Of a stretch of DNA of 64,000 bases, positions 53,439-62,063 are shown one piece after another. Under the pieces are notes generated by a model. That model was given only the letters and a program-made list of their open reading frames with translations, had not been told where the DNA came from and did no database searches. Both the position numbers and the translations under genes were made by a program. Position 1 is the first letter of the stretch. Every line of letters begins with the position of its first letter. The DNA lies in assembly GCF_003243515.1 (NCBI RefSeq), contig NZ_QFRA01000014.1, positions 16,788 to 80,787 on the forward strand, given 5' to 3'. The DNA comes from Corynebacterium kroppenstedtii. Its GTDB lineage: Bacteria > Actinomycetota > Actinomycetes > Mycobacteriales > Mycobacteriaceae.

Positions 53439-54284
53439 GTGACATTCACTATGTTCGCCTACATCGGTGCCGTGTGCGCCGCGATTGCCTACGGCGGGGC
53501 CACGATTTTGCAGGCTATCGCGGTGGGGAAGCTTGCCGCGCTGCCGGCCGGCTCCTCGTGGGGTCGCCGTATTCGCGCCGGATGGCTGTACGGCCTCGGC
53601 TTGGTGTGCGACTTCCTCGGCTTCCTCATGTCGGCCCTGGCGTTGCACTCTTTACCTCTTTTTCTTGTCGAGTCGACGGTGGCGTCGTCGGTCGCGGTGA
53701 CCACTGTGCTGGCGGTGATCGTGCTGCACCAGCGCCTCACCATGCACGAGGCCATAGCCGTTGCTGTGCTGGTCGCGGGCCTGATTGTGCTGGGCGTGAC
53801 GGCCGATGAAGGCCCGGCGCGCGCGGTCGCGTGGTGGGTCGGTTGGGGCTTGTGCGCCCTCGCGATTCCCCTTGCCGCGGTCGCGGCGGTGTGCGTCGTC
53901 GCGTCTCAGCCCCGGTGGAAAATGGCGACCGGGATCATTCTGTCGGTCATCTCGGGCCTGGGCTTTGGTTTCGTGGGCGTCGCTGCCCGTTTGGTGACGG
54001 TGCATTCGTCGGTATTCGGCTGGCTCAGCGACGCGTTCGTCTGAGCGATGGTGCTGATGGGTGGCCTTGCTGTGGTTGCTTATGGTTATGCGTTGGATAG
54101 ATTGCCGACGACGACGGTGGCGGCGTTGTCTTTCGCGTGCGAGACCATTGTTCCGTCGGCGATCGGGCTGATCTGGCTGGGCGACGAAGTCCGGCCAGGG
54201 TTGATGTGGTTGGCGGTAGTCGGCTTCGTCGCGGTGCTGGGGGCGTGCGTTCAACTCTCCAACAAGGCGGAAGTGGAAGCGTAA
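53439..54284 (+). pseudogene. EamA/DMT-type membrane permease interrupted by one in-frame TGA
   Basis: Two adjacent frames (53439-54044 and 54048-54284) lie in the same phase and are separated only by TGA at 54042-54044. Joined, they give a 281-residue protein with about nine to ten hydrophobic helices and an EamA-like end (ALSFACETIVPSAIGLIWLG, RPGLMWLAVVGFVAVLGA). The sequence around the break is GWLSDAFV-stop-AMVLMGGL; a Trp (TGG) would restore it with one transition. The second part has Met codons but would be only a fragment. The gene therefore looks recently inactivated, or carries a sequence error. Confidence 0.75.
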
Positions 54285-54367
54285 AACTGGAGGCGTAAAA
54301 CTCGCTGCGAACGGCCTTACCCACCGCCGCCGAACTGCCTTATTCGCCGGGCGTCGGCCCGCGCACC

Positions 54368-55324
54368 TTATTTATGGTGCCGGCTCAGGAAGTCCCACAC
54401 CACGTCGGTGAGCTGAAACGGACCTTCCCCACTTTCCTTCTGGTAGGGCGATCCCAGCCAATTGTGGCCACCATCAGCGACGGCAAGATGCTCGACGTCG
54501 ACTCCCGGGCGGCACCCTCCCCATGTCATGCGGGTGACCTTGGCCGCCGACGTCGGCGATGTAGTGGGGTCCGATGTGCATCCCTCTAGCTGAGCGAATG
54601 TGCTCGCCAGTTCGGGTGCTGCGACGTAGTGTTCGCCGTGGCTTGTGCCTCCGTCGTAGTGCATGGTCCCGTCTTTGACTCCGTGTATTTCCAAGACGGA
54701 CACGTCGTTGTTCGGCGTCGACCCGGTGGCGCATGATGTGTGCGTCGCGGGATAGTAGGCACCAGCGACGGGCGCCACGGCGGCGAAGGTCTCCGGCATT
54801 GTGCAGGCGAGCTTGGCGGCGAAACCCCCGCCGTTGGATTTCCCGGTCGCGTAGATCCGGGTGTGGTCGATCCGGTATTTCCGGTCGAGCTGGGCGAGGA
54901 TATCGCGAACGAGCTGCGAATCTTTGTTCCCCTCGTTGGTGGTGGCGTAGGGCGCGGATTCCCACGCGCGCTGGGTGCCACTTGTGTCTTTTTCGCCTTG
55001 GGGGTAGACGACGAGGGCCGGGAGTCGGTCGAGATCGGTGTATTTCTCCATGAGCGCGGCATTTTGGCTGTGCCCATGGAAGGCGACGATCACCGGAAGC
55101 GGCGCGGCAGTTGCGCCGGTACTGGGTACGGATAAGCGGTACGAGCGGGTGAGACCACCTGATTTAATAGTGATGGCGGAGCTCGATGGTCCGTTGAGTT
55201 CTTCCTCTTCACTGGGCGACGACGATCGTCGCCGGGTCACGATGACGGCGAAGAGGACTGCAATAACGAGGCTGATAACGACAACGGCGGCTATTGCGCG
55301 GCGGCGTGGTGAGTGAATCACCAC
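54368..55324 (-). CDS. Membrane-anchored or secreted esterase, PHB-depolymerase/LpqC type
   Basis: A 318-residue alpha/beta hydrolase. Residues 8-30 form one hydrophobic segment (AIAAVVVISLVIAVLFAVIV) followed by Arg residues, so it is exported or anchored. The catalytic domain has VIVAFHGHSQNAALM, the nucleophile ATGKSNGGGFAAKLACTMPE, the acid in ILEIHGVKDGTMHYDG (LEIHGVKD) and the His in DGGHNWLG. This is the CE1-like layout of poly(hydroxyalkanoate) depolymerases and feruloyl esterases. It starts at a GTG. The substrate is unknown. Confidence 0.85.
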   Translation of the reverse strand: MVIHSPRRRAIAAVVVISLVIAVLFAVIVTRRRSSSPSEEEELNGPSSSAITIKSGGLTRSYRLSVPSTGATAAPLPVIVAFHGHSQNAALMEKYTDLDRLPALVVYPQGEKDTSGTQRAWESAPYATTNEGNKDSQLVRDILAQLDRKYRIDHTRIYATGKSNGGGFAAKLACTMPETFAAVAPVAGAYYPATHTSCATGSTPNNDVSVLEIHGVKDGTMHYDGGTSHGEHYVAAPELASTFAQLEGCTSDPTTSPTSAAKVTRMTWGGCRPGVDVEHLAVADGGHNWLGSPYQKESGEGPFQLTDVVWDFLSRHHK

Positions 55325-55372
55325 CCCAACAGTATGCTTCCCTAAACGTCACGGTCAAGGGCTAGCAGCAAG

Positions 55373-56764
55373 CTATCCCTCAGCCATCACGTCATCCAGG
55401 TTTTTGTGCGACACCATAAATAGAAAAATCAGTGTCAGTGTTGCCTCGATAGCGCCGAACGCGAGCATGTCGACGTAGTCGAAATCCCCGGACAGCTTGG
55501 TCAAAATCATGGGGAAGAAGAATCCAACGTACGTCAGTACGTAGAACGCCGAGGTCAAACCGGCAAGGTCATCCGGGCCGGCGAGACGCTGAACCTCCGT
55601 CAGCCCAGAGATCAGAACGAGCCCGTACCCGAGGCCCAACAAAGCAGCCACAGAAATGGATCCGACGATGGAGAGCCTCGTCGATACGAAAGCCGCTAAT
55701 GCCATCCCGATGGCAACGAAGATAATGCCCAAGATGGGGCCGCGGGCACTATAGTCGGTGTTGATGCGGTCTCCGACTTGTTGAATGCCGAAGCCGAATG
55801 CCAAGCACACCACGGTGAGAAGCGCGGAGTAGGCGACGGGTGCTTTGACGTGTGAGGACATGAGTGCTGGCGTCACCGCGTAGGCAACGCCGGCGGCCCC
55901 GAAGACCCAAGGTGCGATCGGCACGGCGACCGTTAAAAATCGTGGGTGCTTAGCAGTGGGAACGGCCAGGTCAGACCAAAAGCTGCCATGGACTTTCAAG
56001 TGTGAGGACTGGCGAGTTTCCGGTATTTTCACCAGGAAAACCAGGGCGGGGATAGACAGAATGATCTGCAAAATGTAGGAAAGCTGTCCTCGGATCGGCC
56101 CCCATTGCGCAAGAAGACCAGCAACGCCGGCACCAACCCCGAAGCCACCCGTGAGGGCCATTGCTGCTCGAGCCGCACCAGCAGACTTTTTCGCATGCGG
56201 ATCAAACGGCGCCTGAGAGAGCTCTTTCACCCACGAGCCGCCAACAGTCATGGCGATTCCCACAGCCAGGCCGGCCAAGAGTCTGCCAATAAACATGGGG
56301 ATCTCCGACTTTTCTCCGATGGCAATCAAGATCGAGCCGATGATCGCCGCGACTGGCCCCCATAGCATCACCGTCTTACGCCCGTAGCGGTCCGAGAGCG
56401 GCCCTAAGAAAACCAGACCTGCCATAATCCCGATGGCATATGCCCCCAACAGGGAGTCGACGAAGACCGGCGAGAAAACGCTTTCACCACGGTAAAAAAT
56501 GAGGAGCGGTGTGAATTCGTTGCCACCCCAAGCGATCATGAACATCGCCAGTACGACGAAAACCCATGCGTAGCGGTCCGAGGCGTTCGTGGTGGTCGGC
56601 GTGGCGGCCCGGAGTTCGTGAGGGGTGACGTCGGCACGCTGATTCTGTTGCGTGCTACTTCGCGCACTCGTCGTTGCGGAAGCGACGCTGCTGTCAGCGG
56701 TATGTGGGGCAGGGTCAAGATGTGCGTCTGAGCTGTCGCTCTCAGACGATTTCGGGGAGGACAT
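55373..56764 (-). CDS. Major facilitator superfamily transporter
   Basis: A 463-residue transporter with 12 predicted helices after a Ser/Thr-rich N-terminus of about 65 residues. The MFS loop motif between helices 2 and 3 is GPLSDRYGRKTVMLWGP. The cargo cannot be inferred; the pattern is that of drug or small-metabolite exporters. It is divergent from the SDR gene across 158 bases, and they may share regulation. Confidence 0.85.
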   Translation of the reverse strand: MSSPKSSESDSSDAHLDPAPHTADSSVASATTSARSSTQQNQRADVTPHELRAATPTTTNASDRYAWVFVVLAMFMIAWGGNEFTPLLIFYRGESVFSPVFVDSLLGAYAIGIMAGLVFLGPLSDRYGRKTVMLWGPVAAIIGSILIAIGEKSEIPMFIGRLLAGLAVGIAMTVGGSWVKELSQAPFDPHAKKSAGAARAAMALTGGFGVGAGVAGLLAQWGPIRGQLSYILQIILSIPALVFLVKIPETRQSSHLKVHGSFWSDLAVPTAKHPRFLTVAVPIAPWVFGAAGVAYAVTPALMSSHVKAPVAYSALLTVVCLAFGFGIQQVGDRINTDYSARGPILGIIFVAIGMALAAFVSTRLSIVGSISVAALLGLGYGLVLISGLTEVQRLAGPDDLAGLTSAFYVLTYVGFFFPMILTKLSGDFDYVDMLAFGAIEATLTLIFLFMVSHKNLDDVMAEG

Positions 56765-56922
56765 GGCCTTATCGTAGGAGTGCCCAGTTTTCCAATGAAA
56801 TAAAATCGCGATTTTAGGCCGAAATTACGCAACTCCCACACAAACGACCAATATGTGGTACGGATCATGTTTTTACGACATATCGCCTGAATCGCATAAT
56901 TCGCCGGAAGGATAGGACAACG

Positions 56923-57780
56923 ATGGCTCGCACGAATCCCGACACAGTTCATGGCAGCCCCAAGGTTGCTTTGGTGACCGGAGCGACGTCGGGTATCGGC
57001 AAAACGACCGCACTAAAGCTGCTCAAGAAGGGTTTTGTGGTTTACGGAGCAGCCCGGCGCGAGGACCGTTTGCGCGAGCTGGCGCGCGACGGGGTGCGCA
57101 CTCTCCGGATGGATGTGACTGATGAGGACTCCATGCGCGACGGGATCAACACCATTATCGACGACGCCGGCCGCATTGATGTTCTGATCAATTGTGCTGG
57201 ATATGGCGTTGTGGGCGCTATTGAGGATGTTGACCCCGGTGATGCCCGCCGGCAGTTTGAGGTTAACGTGTTCGGCCCGATGGCGTTAGTGCGTTTGGTT
57301 GCGCCGTATATGCGGAAGGGGGGTGAGGGCCGGATTGTGAATGTGTCATCGATCGCGGGGAAGGTTCCTGCCCTGCTCGGCGGCTGGTATCACGGATCGA
57401 AGTTTGCTCTGGAGGGGCTGAGCGATTGTCTGCGCTTGGAACTAGAGCCGTGGGGTATCGATGTGCCCGTGGTGGAGCCGGGCCCGGTGAAGACGGAGTG
57501 GCCGCATATTGCTCAAGAATCGTTGGAGAAGGCCAGTGAGGGTGGGCCTTATGCGGAGATGGCGCATGCGGTGGCGGAGTCTGTTGAGTTTAAGCACCGC
57601 CCGGGGATGGTGTCCCGGCCGGGGACTGTGGCGCGTGTTGTTGTGAAGGCAGCGACGGCTGAGCGGCCTCGCACACGATACGCAGTCGGGCCACTAGCGA
57701 AGCTCACGGTGCTGTCGCGCCGCCTACTCCCCGACCGAGCTGTGGATTTCTTTATCCGGAAAAGCTACAAGCTCCGATAG
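56923..57780 (+). CDS. Short-chain dehydrogenase/reductase
   Basis: A 285-residue classical SDR. The NAD(P)-binding motif is VTGATSGIGKTTALKLLKKG with the basic residues AARREDRLREL suggesting NADP(H); the NCAGYGV motif, the catalytic Ser in IVNVSSIAGK and the YHGSK motif (Tyr, Lys) are intact. AGGA precedes the ATG. The PGPVKTEW loop is typical of oxidoreductases acting on lipids or steroids, but the substrate is unknown. Confidence 0.92.
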   Translation: MARTNPDTVHGSPKVALVTGATSGIGKTTALKLLKKGFVVYGAARREDRLRELARDGVRTLRMDVTDEDSMRDGINTIIDDAGRIDVLINCAGYGVVGAIEDVDPGDARRQFEVNVFGPMALVRLVAPYMRKGGEGRIVNVSSIAGKVPALLGGWYHGSKFALEGLSDCLRLELEPWGIDVPVVEPGPVKTEWPHIAQESLEKASEGGPYAEMAHAVAESVEFKHRPGMVSRPGTVARVVVKAATAERPRTRYAVGPLAKLTVLSRRLLPDRAVDFFIRKSYKLR

Positions 57781-57787
57781 GCGGGAT

Positions 57788-57840
57788 GTGGAGCCGCCTG
57801 TCAGAATTGAACTGGCGACCCACTCAGGACGAGTGATTGC
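57788..57840 (-). repeat. Decayed copy of the 3' part of tRNA-Thr, outer end of a mini-island (attachment-site repeat)
   Basis: GTGGAGCCGCCTGTCAGAAT and the bases after it repeat, in direct orientation, the 3' end of tRNA-Thr at 58850-58924. The first 32 bases differ at two positions and the similarity fades through the anticodon arm. The copy cannot fold as a full tRNA. Together with the intact tRNA it flanks about 1.0 kb, the layout expected after integration into a tRNA 3' end. Confidence 0.7.
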
Positions 57841-58013
57841 CGAAAAAGCGTGCCCATCGACGCTTCTTTCGCCGGCCAGAATTGCTTTTCTCATTCTTCA
57901 AGAAGTCGAATTGCGTCCGGGGGTACTTCGCGAAGTACTGCTCCGGATCCGTCTCAAGGAGCTTGATACGCTCCGAAAACGTTGCATCGAATGTGGTGTT
58001 TTGGTTGGGTCAC
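57824..58013 (-). pseudogene. Small basic-tailed protein gene, frameshifted, second gene of the mini-island
   Basis: GGAGGTGA (plus-strand 58020-58027) is an ideal ribosome-binding site for a GTG at 58011-58013 that overlaps the preceding stop (GTGA). The frame opens VTQPKHH, but the protein-like part lies in the next frame: FDATFSERIKLLETDPEQY, FAKYPRTQFDFLKNE, then a basic tail GRRKKRRWARFFGNHSS. Removing one base near the HH codons joins them into a protein of about 62 residues. The stop codon lies inside the decayed tRNA copy. Function unknown. Confidence 0.6.
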
Positions 58014-58775
58014 TTGAGCTCACCTCCATGGCGTGGATTGGGGATAATTCTACTCGCACGGTAGAAAAAATCCATGTTAATTTTCGGCACTCCTCCCTGC
58101 GCCACGAACGTCGTGGCCAATGACGCGCCGTACTTCATCAGGAGTTTTTGGTCAAAACTAGTGAGCCCATCAACCGGCTTAGCATCAATGGTGAGCAGAC
58201 CAAAAAAAGCTATTACCTGAGTAAACAGGGGCCACGACGAACGATCCGTACTCGAGCTCCTCATCCGCTTCCGGCCCCGTGAGCTGACGGGTATCCCGGA
58301 CAAGTCGTCCTTCGCCCGCCAGTGCGAGCATGAGTGTCGGCGATTCAGGGGTGAACACGCGGCTAGACACGCGCCCCGTTTCGCCAATCCTTCCCCATGC
58401 TGCCGCAGTAAGGGTTGCGCACTCTGGCGAAGTGACTTCAAAATAGTTCACCGACACCCCAGCTTCAGGTCCCAACCTGTCGCTATCGACCATCAACACT
58501 ATGTGCCGTGCGCCTAACAGTTGCTCCTTTCGGTCCCTGGTCCCGAGCTCAGGGTCCGAAGCTCTCAGTATCAAGGCATCGAGCATGCTGATCTCCGAGA
58601 GCAACTCTTCAGCCATATCGCACTGTTTGTCTTGTTTGCGCTCCGTGAGTTCCTTCCGGTGTCGCTCTCTGAAGGCTCGAAACCCGATTGCAGCCACCGC
58701 GACAACAACTCCGCCCGCCAGCACCCATCCTCTTGTAGCGCCCTCGAAGGCGAACGCCGCCGCAAAACCACGCAC
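58010..58775 (-). pseudogene. Membrane-anchored GAF-domain-like protein, frameshifted in a T7 tract
   Basis: From the GTG at 58775 the frame encodes a transmembrane helix (GWVLAGGVVVAVAAIGF), a basic and helical linker (RERHRKELTERKQDKQ) and a GAF-like domain reaching EYGSFVVAPVYSGNSFF. It then fails in a run of seven T (plus-strand A7 at 58202-58208). One T fewer restores FFGLLTIDAKPVDGLTSFDQ and the rest to the TGA at 58010-58012, giving about 255 residues. The frame is also open upstream for 24 codons (ILVLLGASPIFADRG) right up to the tRNA, with no start codon, so the N-terminus may be cut. GAF domains usually sense small molecules. It is coupled to the next gene by a GTGA overlap. Confidence 0.65.
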
Positions 58776-58851
58776 GATGCCTCGCGTCCCCCGGTCCGCG
58801 AAAATGGGTGAAGCCCCAAGCAGAACCAGAATTGTGCCTGGGGCTACGTGG

Positions 58852-58924
58852 AGCCGCCTGTCAGAATCGAACTGACGACCTTCTCATTACGAGTGAGATG
58901 CTCTACCGACTGAGCTAAGGCGGC
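58852..58924 (-). tRNA. tRNA-Thr (anticodon CGT)
   Basis: The 73-base minus-strand sequence starts GCCGCCTTAGCTCAGTCGG and folds as a cloverleaf: acceptor GCCGCCT with AGGCGGC, D-arm GCTC/GAGC, anticodon stem TCTCA/TGAGA around CTCGTAA, T-arm GTCAG TTCGATT CTGAC. The anticodon CGT reads ACG (Thr). CCA is not encoded. Bases AGCCCCA and TGGGGCT about 8 and 35 bases downstream could form its terminator. It is the intact end of a tRNA-flanked mini-island. Confidence 0.95.
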
Positions 58925-59032
58925 ATGAAGTACCTCGACGCATGTTACCTGAACCAGTCGCGGGACCAAAACGTAGCCCTCACCTTGCGATTCGTGCGGT
59001 AAATATCCGGCCTCGCCGGGACTTCCCTCGCC

Positions 59033-60367
59033 CTAATCAACAGGCCCAGTCACGCATATTCGACGCAACCTTCCCACTATCGCATCAAGCGCCCCTTCTT
59101 GCCGGACCCCTGAGGCGAGTAATTCACGTCCCATCCGGACGGCATCGACACACTGAAGTAGCTGCTCAGGCGTATTTCGCCGGGCTAGTTCGGCCGCTGT
59201 ATTCGCGTGGTCGGGATGGATAGCAGGCACACGTCCGCCACCAGCATTAACGCTCACCATGAGCGCATCTCGGTAAAGCCCCGCAATATCCATCAACGAG
59301 AGATCCAGCAGGTCAATAACCATGCGCGTTCGGCGGTTTTTCTGCTTCGTTTCAAGCTCTTTCATCGCCCCCGCACTCCCCCGCTGAGCCTTCGCCGCAC
59401 CACGTCCTTTCGCACCAACACCCAGGGCCTCCCGCAACTTCGCCAGCTCAGCCTCATCGCGGTCAGCGGTGGCCGCCTCGGCTTCCTCTTTTGCCGACGC
59501 CACCAGCTCCCCAGTGTACAGGTAGGAGTCGCCGTCCTGATACACCTTTTCCGGGACGCGCAGCGCGCGTTGCCGCTGAGTACGGGCCTGTTCATCCGAC
59601 GCCAACCGCTTGGCCCGTCCAACGTGCCCACCCGACACAGACGCCGCCCAATCAACCTGCTTGTCGGTGAGACCCAAGGCTGTGTCGTCGGCAAGAATGT
59701 GCTTGACCTCGTCTATTGAGGGCGTAGGAATGTAGACGTGCCGGCATCGCGAACAGATCGTAACGTGGACGTCATCCGGATCGGTGGACGGCGCGCACAT
59801 GATAAATACCGTCCGCGGCGGGGGCTCCTCGATGGATTTCAGCAGGGCATTGGCGCCGGCATCGTTAAGCCGGTCGGCGTCTTCGACGATCACGACGTGC
59901 CATTGCGCGGTGGTGGGCATGCGCGAGGCGGCCTCGATCATGTCGCGCACCTGTTTCACCGGGATAACGACGCCTTCGGGCACGATCGCGACGATGTCCG
60001 TGTGCGTTCCGGCCAGGGCGGTCCGGCAGGCCTCGCATTGCCCGCAACCAGGTGTTTCTTCTTTGCACATTAACGACGCGGCGAATGCTTTTGCGGCGAC
60101 GGAGCGGCCCGCGCCGGGTGGCCCGGTGAAGAGCCAGGCGTGGGTCATGTGGGCGGATTGGTGCGCCGATGGATGCTGGCCGGCGAACGCGGCGGCGGTT
60201 ATGGTACTTCCGCTACCGAGGCTGCTCCCGCTATCCACTCCGCCCCCGCGAGCAGCAATCTCGCGGGCAGCGTACACAGCATTCGTGAGTGTTTCGCGCA
60301 TAGTGGGGGATCCCACCATCTGCCGGAGCAGAGGTGGTTCGGGACGGTCGGTGGCGCGGGAATTCAT
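59033..60367 (-). CDS. holB: DNA polymerase III delta-prime subunit
   Basis: The 444-residue clamp-loader subunit. It has the AAA+ P-loop LFTGPPGAGRSVAAKAF, in which Arg replaces the usual Lys as is common in non-hydrolysing delta-prime subunits, then a zinc module with four Cys (CKEETPGCGQCEACR), the Walker B-like VVIVEDADRLNDAGANALLK and the sensor region LLKSIEEPPPRTVFIMC. A charged insertion near residues 290-345 is not conserved. It is divergent from the cyclase gene. Confidence 0.93.
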   Translation of the reverse strand: MNSRATDRPEPPLLRQMVGSPTMRETLTNAVYAAREIAARGGGVDSGSSLGSGSTITAAAFAGQHPSAHQSAHMTHAWLFTGPPGAGRSVAAKAFAASLMCKEETPGCGQCEACRTALAGTHTDIVAIVPEGVVIPVKQVRDMIEAASRMPTTAQWHVVIVEDADRLNDAGANALLKSIEEPPPRTVFIMCAPSTDPDDVHVTICSRCRHVYIPTPSIDEVKHILADDTALGLTDKQVDWAASVSGGHVGRAKRLASDEQARTQRQRALRVPEKVYQDGDSYLYTGELVASAKEEAEAATADRDEAELAKLREALGVGAKGRGAAKAQRGSAGAMKELETKQKNRRTRMVIDLLDLSLMDIAGLYRDALMVSVNAGGGRVPAIHPDHANTAAELARRNTPEQLLQCVDAVRMGRELLASGVRQEGALDAIVGRLRRICVTGPVD

Positions 60368-60464
60368 GGGAACAGTGTACGTTGCACCCGGGACATGCCA
60401 TGCCGGCTATATGCGCGGCCGAGGCACCGACCGTCGCACCGATTGACCAGTTATCCTATTGATT

Positions 60465-61994
60465 ATGACTATTCAGGAGTATCTGCGGTGGCTTCGGGGG
60501 ACGTCGTGGCCTTTGTATGCGGCTTTGGTGCTTCTGGCTAATGTGGTCGGCGCGCTGGCGGTGGGCGCTTTCCTCCGGTTCCTGTTGCCGCTAGAAGAGC
60601 GTGACGATCTCACGGATTTTTCTAGTTCGGTCGTTGTGCTCTATGCGGTGTACTTCGTGGCAGCCGTGGTGGTGGGCATCGGCTGTACCGTTTTCCTCTT
60701 TCAGTCCGTGCTGAGGTGGCAGCGCCATCCTGATCGCTTCGACCCCATTATGATCCGCCATTTGGTGCTGCGTATCCCCGCTTTCCAGGCGTTCCTGGGC
60801 GCGGCTCTGTGGCTCATTGGTGTGGTGATCTTCACGGCGGTGGCCGCTACTCGTTCTGCGAGCCTCGCTGTGTCGGTGTGCGTGACGGCCCTTCTGGGCG
60901 GTGCGCTGGTCACAATGCTCACGTATTTCATTGCGGAGCGCCGCGTTCGCCCGATCGCGGTCACCGCTCTGACGGCGAACGCGGATCGGACCTTCCTGGA
61001 GCCGTCGATTAGCGGACGTATCCGCCAAGTATGGGTAACGACGACGGCCATCCCGGTGGTGGGAATCGTGCTGTTGGCGGTAGGTGCTCGCCAGGGTTTT
61101 TTCTCCAGTGATGCGGTGAGTTTGATGCCCGCTGTGGTGGCGCTGGCGGTGACGTCGTTGGTGACGGGCTGGGCTGGTGCCACATTGCTGTCGATGAGCA
61201 TTGCGGATCCCATTGATGAGCTTCACGACGCTATCCTCCGCGTGCGTCGCGGTGAGACGGACACGGATGTCTCAATTTATGACGGGTCGGAGATTGGTGT
61301 TCTGCAAGCCGGCTTCAACGAGGTGATGCGCGGTTTGCGGGACCGCCAGCGTGTGCGGGATGTGTTCGGCCAGTATGTGGGCATTGAGGTGGCGCGTCAG
61401 GCGATGGAGGAGAATCCAGTGTTGGGGGGCGAAGATCGTCTGGTTGCGGTGCTGTTCGTTGACGTGATTGGTTCGACGACGTTCGCAGTGAATCATCCGC
61501 CGGAGGATGTGGTGGAGACACTGAATCAGTATTTTGATCGTGTCGTGGAGATTGTGCATAAGCACCGAGGGATTATTAACAAGTTCGAGGGAGACGCCGC
61601 GCTAGCTGTTTTTGGAGCTCCTTTACCACTTGATGACATTGCCGGCCATGCGTTGGCGACGGCCCGCGAGCTTCGGGCGGAGTTGCGTGGTTTGCGTCTT
61701 CAGTCGGGTATTGGCGTGGCTGCGGGGCACGTGGTGGCTGGGCATATTGGTGCGCGTGATCGTTTTGAGTACACGGTGATTGGTGATGCGGTCAACCAGG
61801 CGGCTCGGTTGACGGATTTAGCTAAGGACACCCCTGGCCGTGTTTTAACGTCCGCCGCAACGTTACGTCGCGCTAATGAGGTTGAGCAGGCGCGGTGGAC
61901 TGTGCTGAAGTCCGTGGAGTTGCGTGGGCGAAAAGAGATGACTCAGTTGGCGCGGCCTATTCGGCCGACACTGGCTGACCGGTCGGAGGGGTAG
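60465..61994 (+). CDS. cyaB: Membrane-bound class III adenylate cyclase
   Basis: Makes cAMP, the ligand of the regulator GlxR. The 509-residue protein has six membrane helices (residues 15-245), a HAMP linker (ADPIDELHDAILRVRRGETD-like) and a class III catalytic domain with the metal aspartates in LFVDVIGSTTF and FEGDAALAVFG, and the GIGVAAGHVVAGHIG and YTVIGDAVNQAARL segments. The ATG at 60465 is used. Corynebacterial CyaB has the same layout. Confidence 0.9.
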   Translation: MTIQEYLRWLRGTSWPLYAALVLLANVVGALAVGAFLRFLLPLEERDDLTDFSSSVVVLYAVYFVAAVVVGIGCTVFLFQSVLRWQRHPDRFDPIMIRHLVLRIPAFQAFLGAALWLIGVVIFTAVAATRSASLAVSVCVTALLGGALVTMLTYFIAERRVRPIAVTALTANADRTFLEPSISGRIRQVWVTTTAIPVVGIVLLAVGARQGFFSSDAVSLMPAVVALAVTSLVTGWAGATLLSMSIADPIDELHDAILRVRRGETDTDVSIYDGSEIGVLQAGFNEVMRGLRDRQRVRDVFGQYVGIEVARQAMEENPVLGGEDRLVAVLFVDVIGSTTFAVNHPPEDVVETLNQYFDRVVEIVHKHRGIINKFEGDAALAVFGAPLPLDDIAGHALATARELRAELRGLRLQSGIGVAAGHVVAGHIGARDRFEYTVIGDAVNQAARLTDLAKDTPGRVLTSAATLRRANEVEQARWTVLKSVELRGRKEMTQLARPIRPTLADRSEG

Positions 61995-62063
61995 CGCTAT
62001 AGCCACTTGCCGCTAGGCTGCTGGCGTTCCTCGGCACGACCACCAACAGTGGTACTGCAGGTT

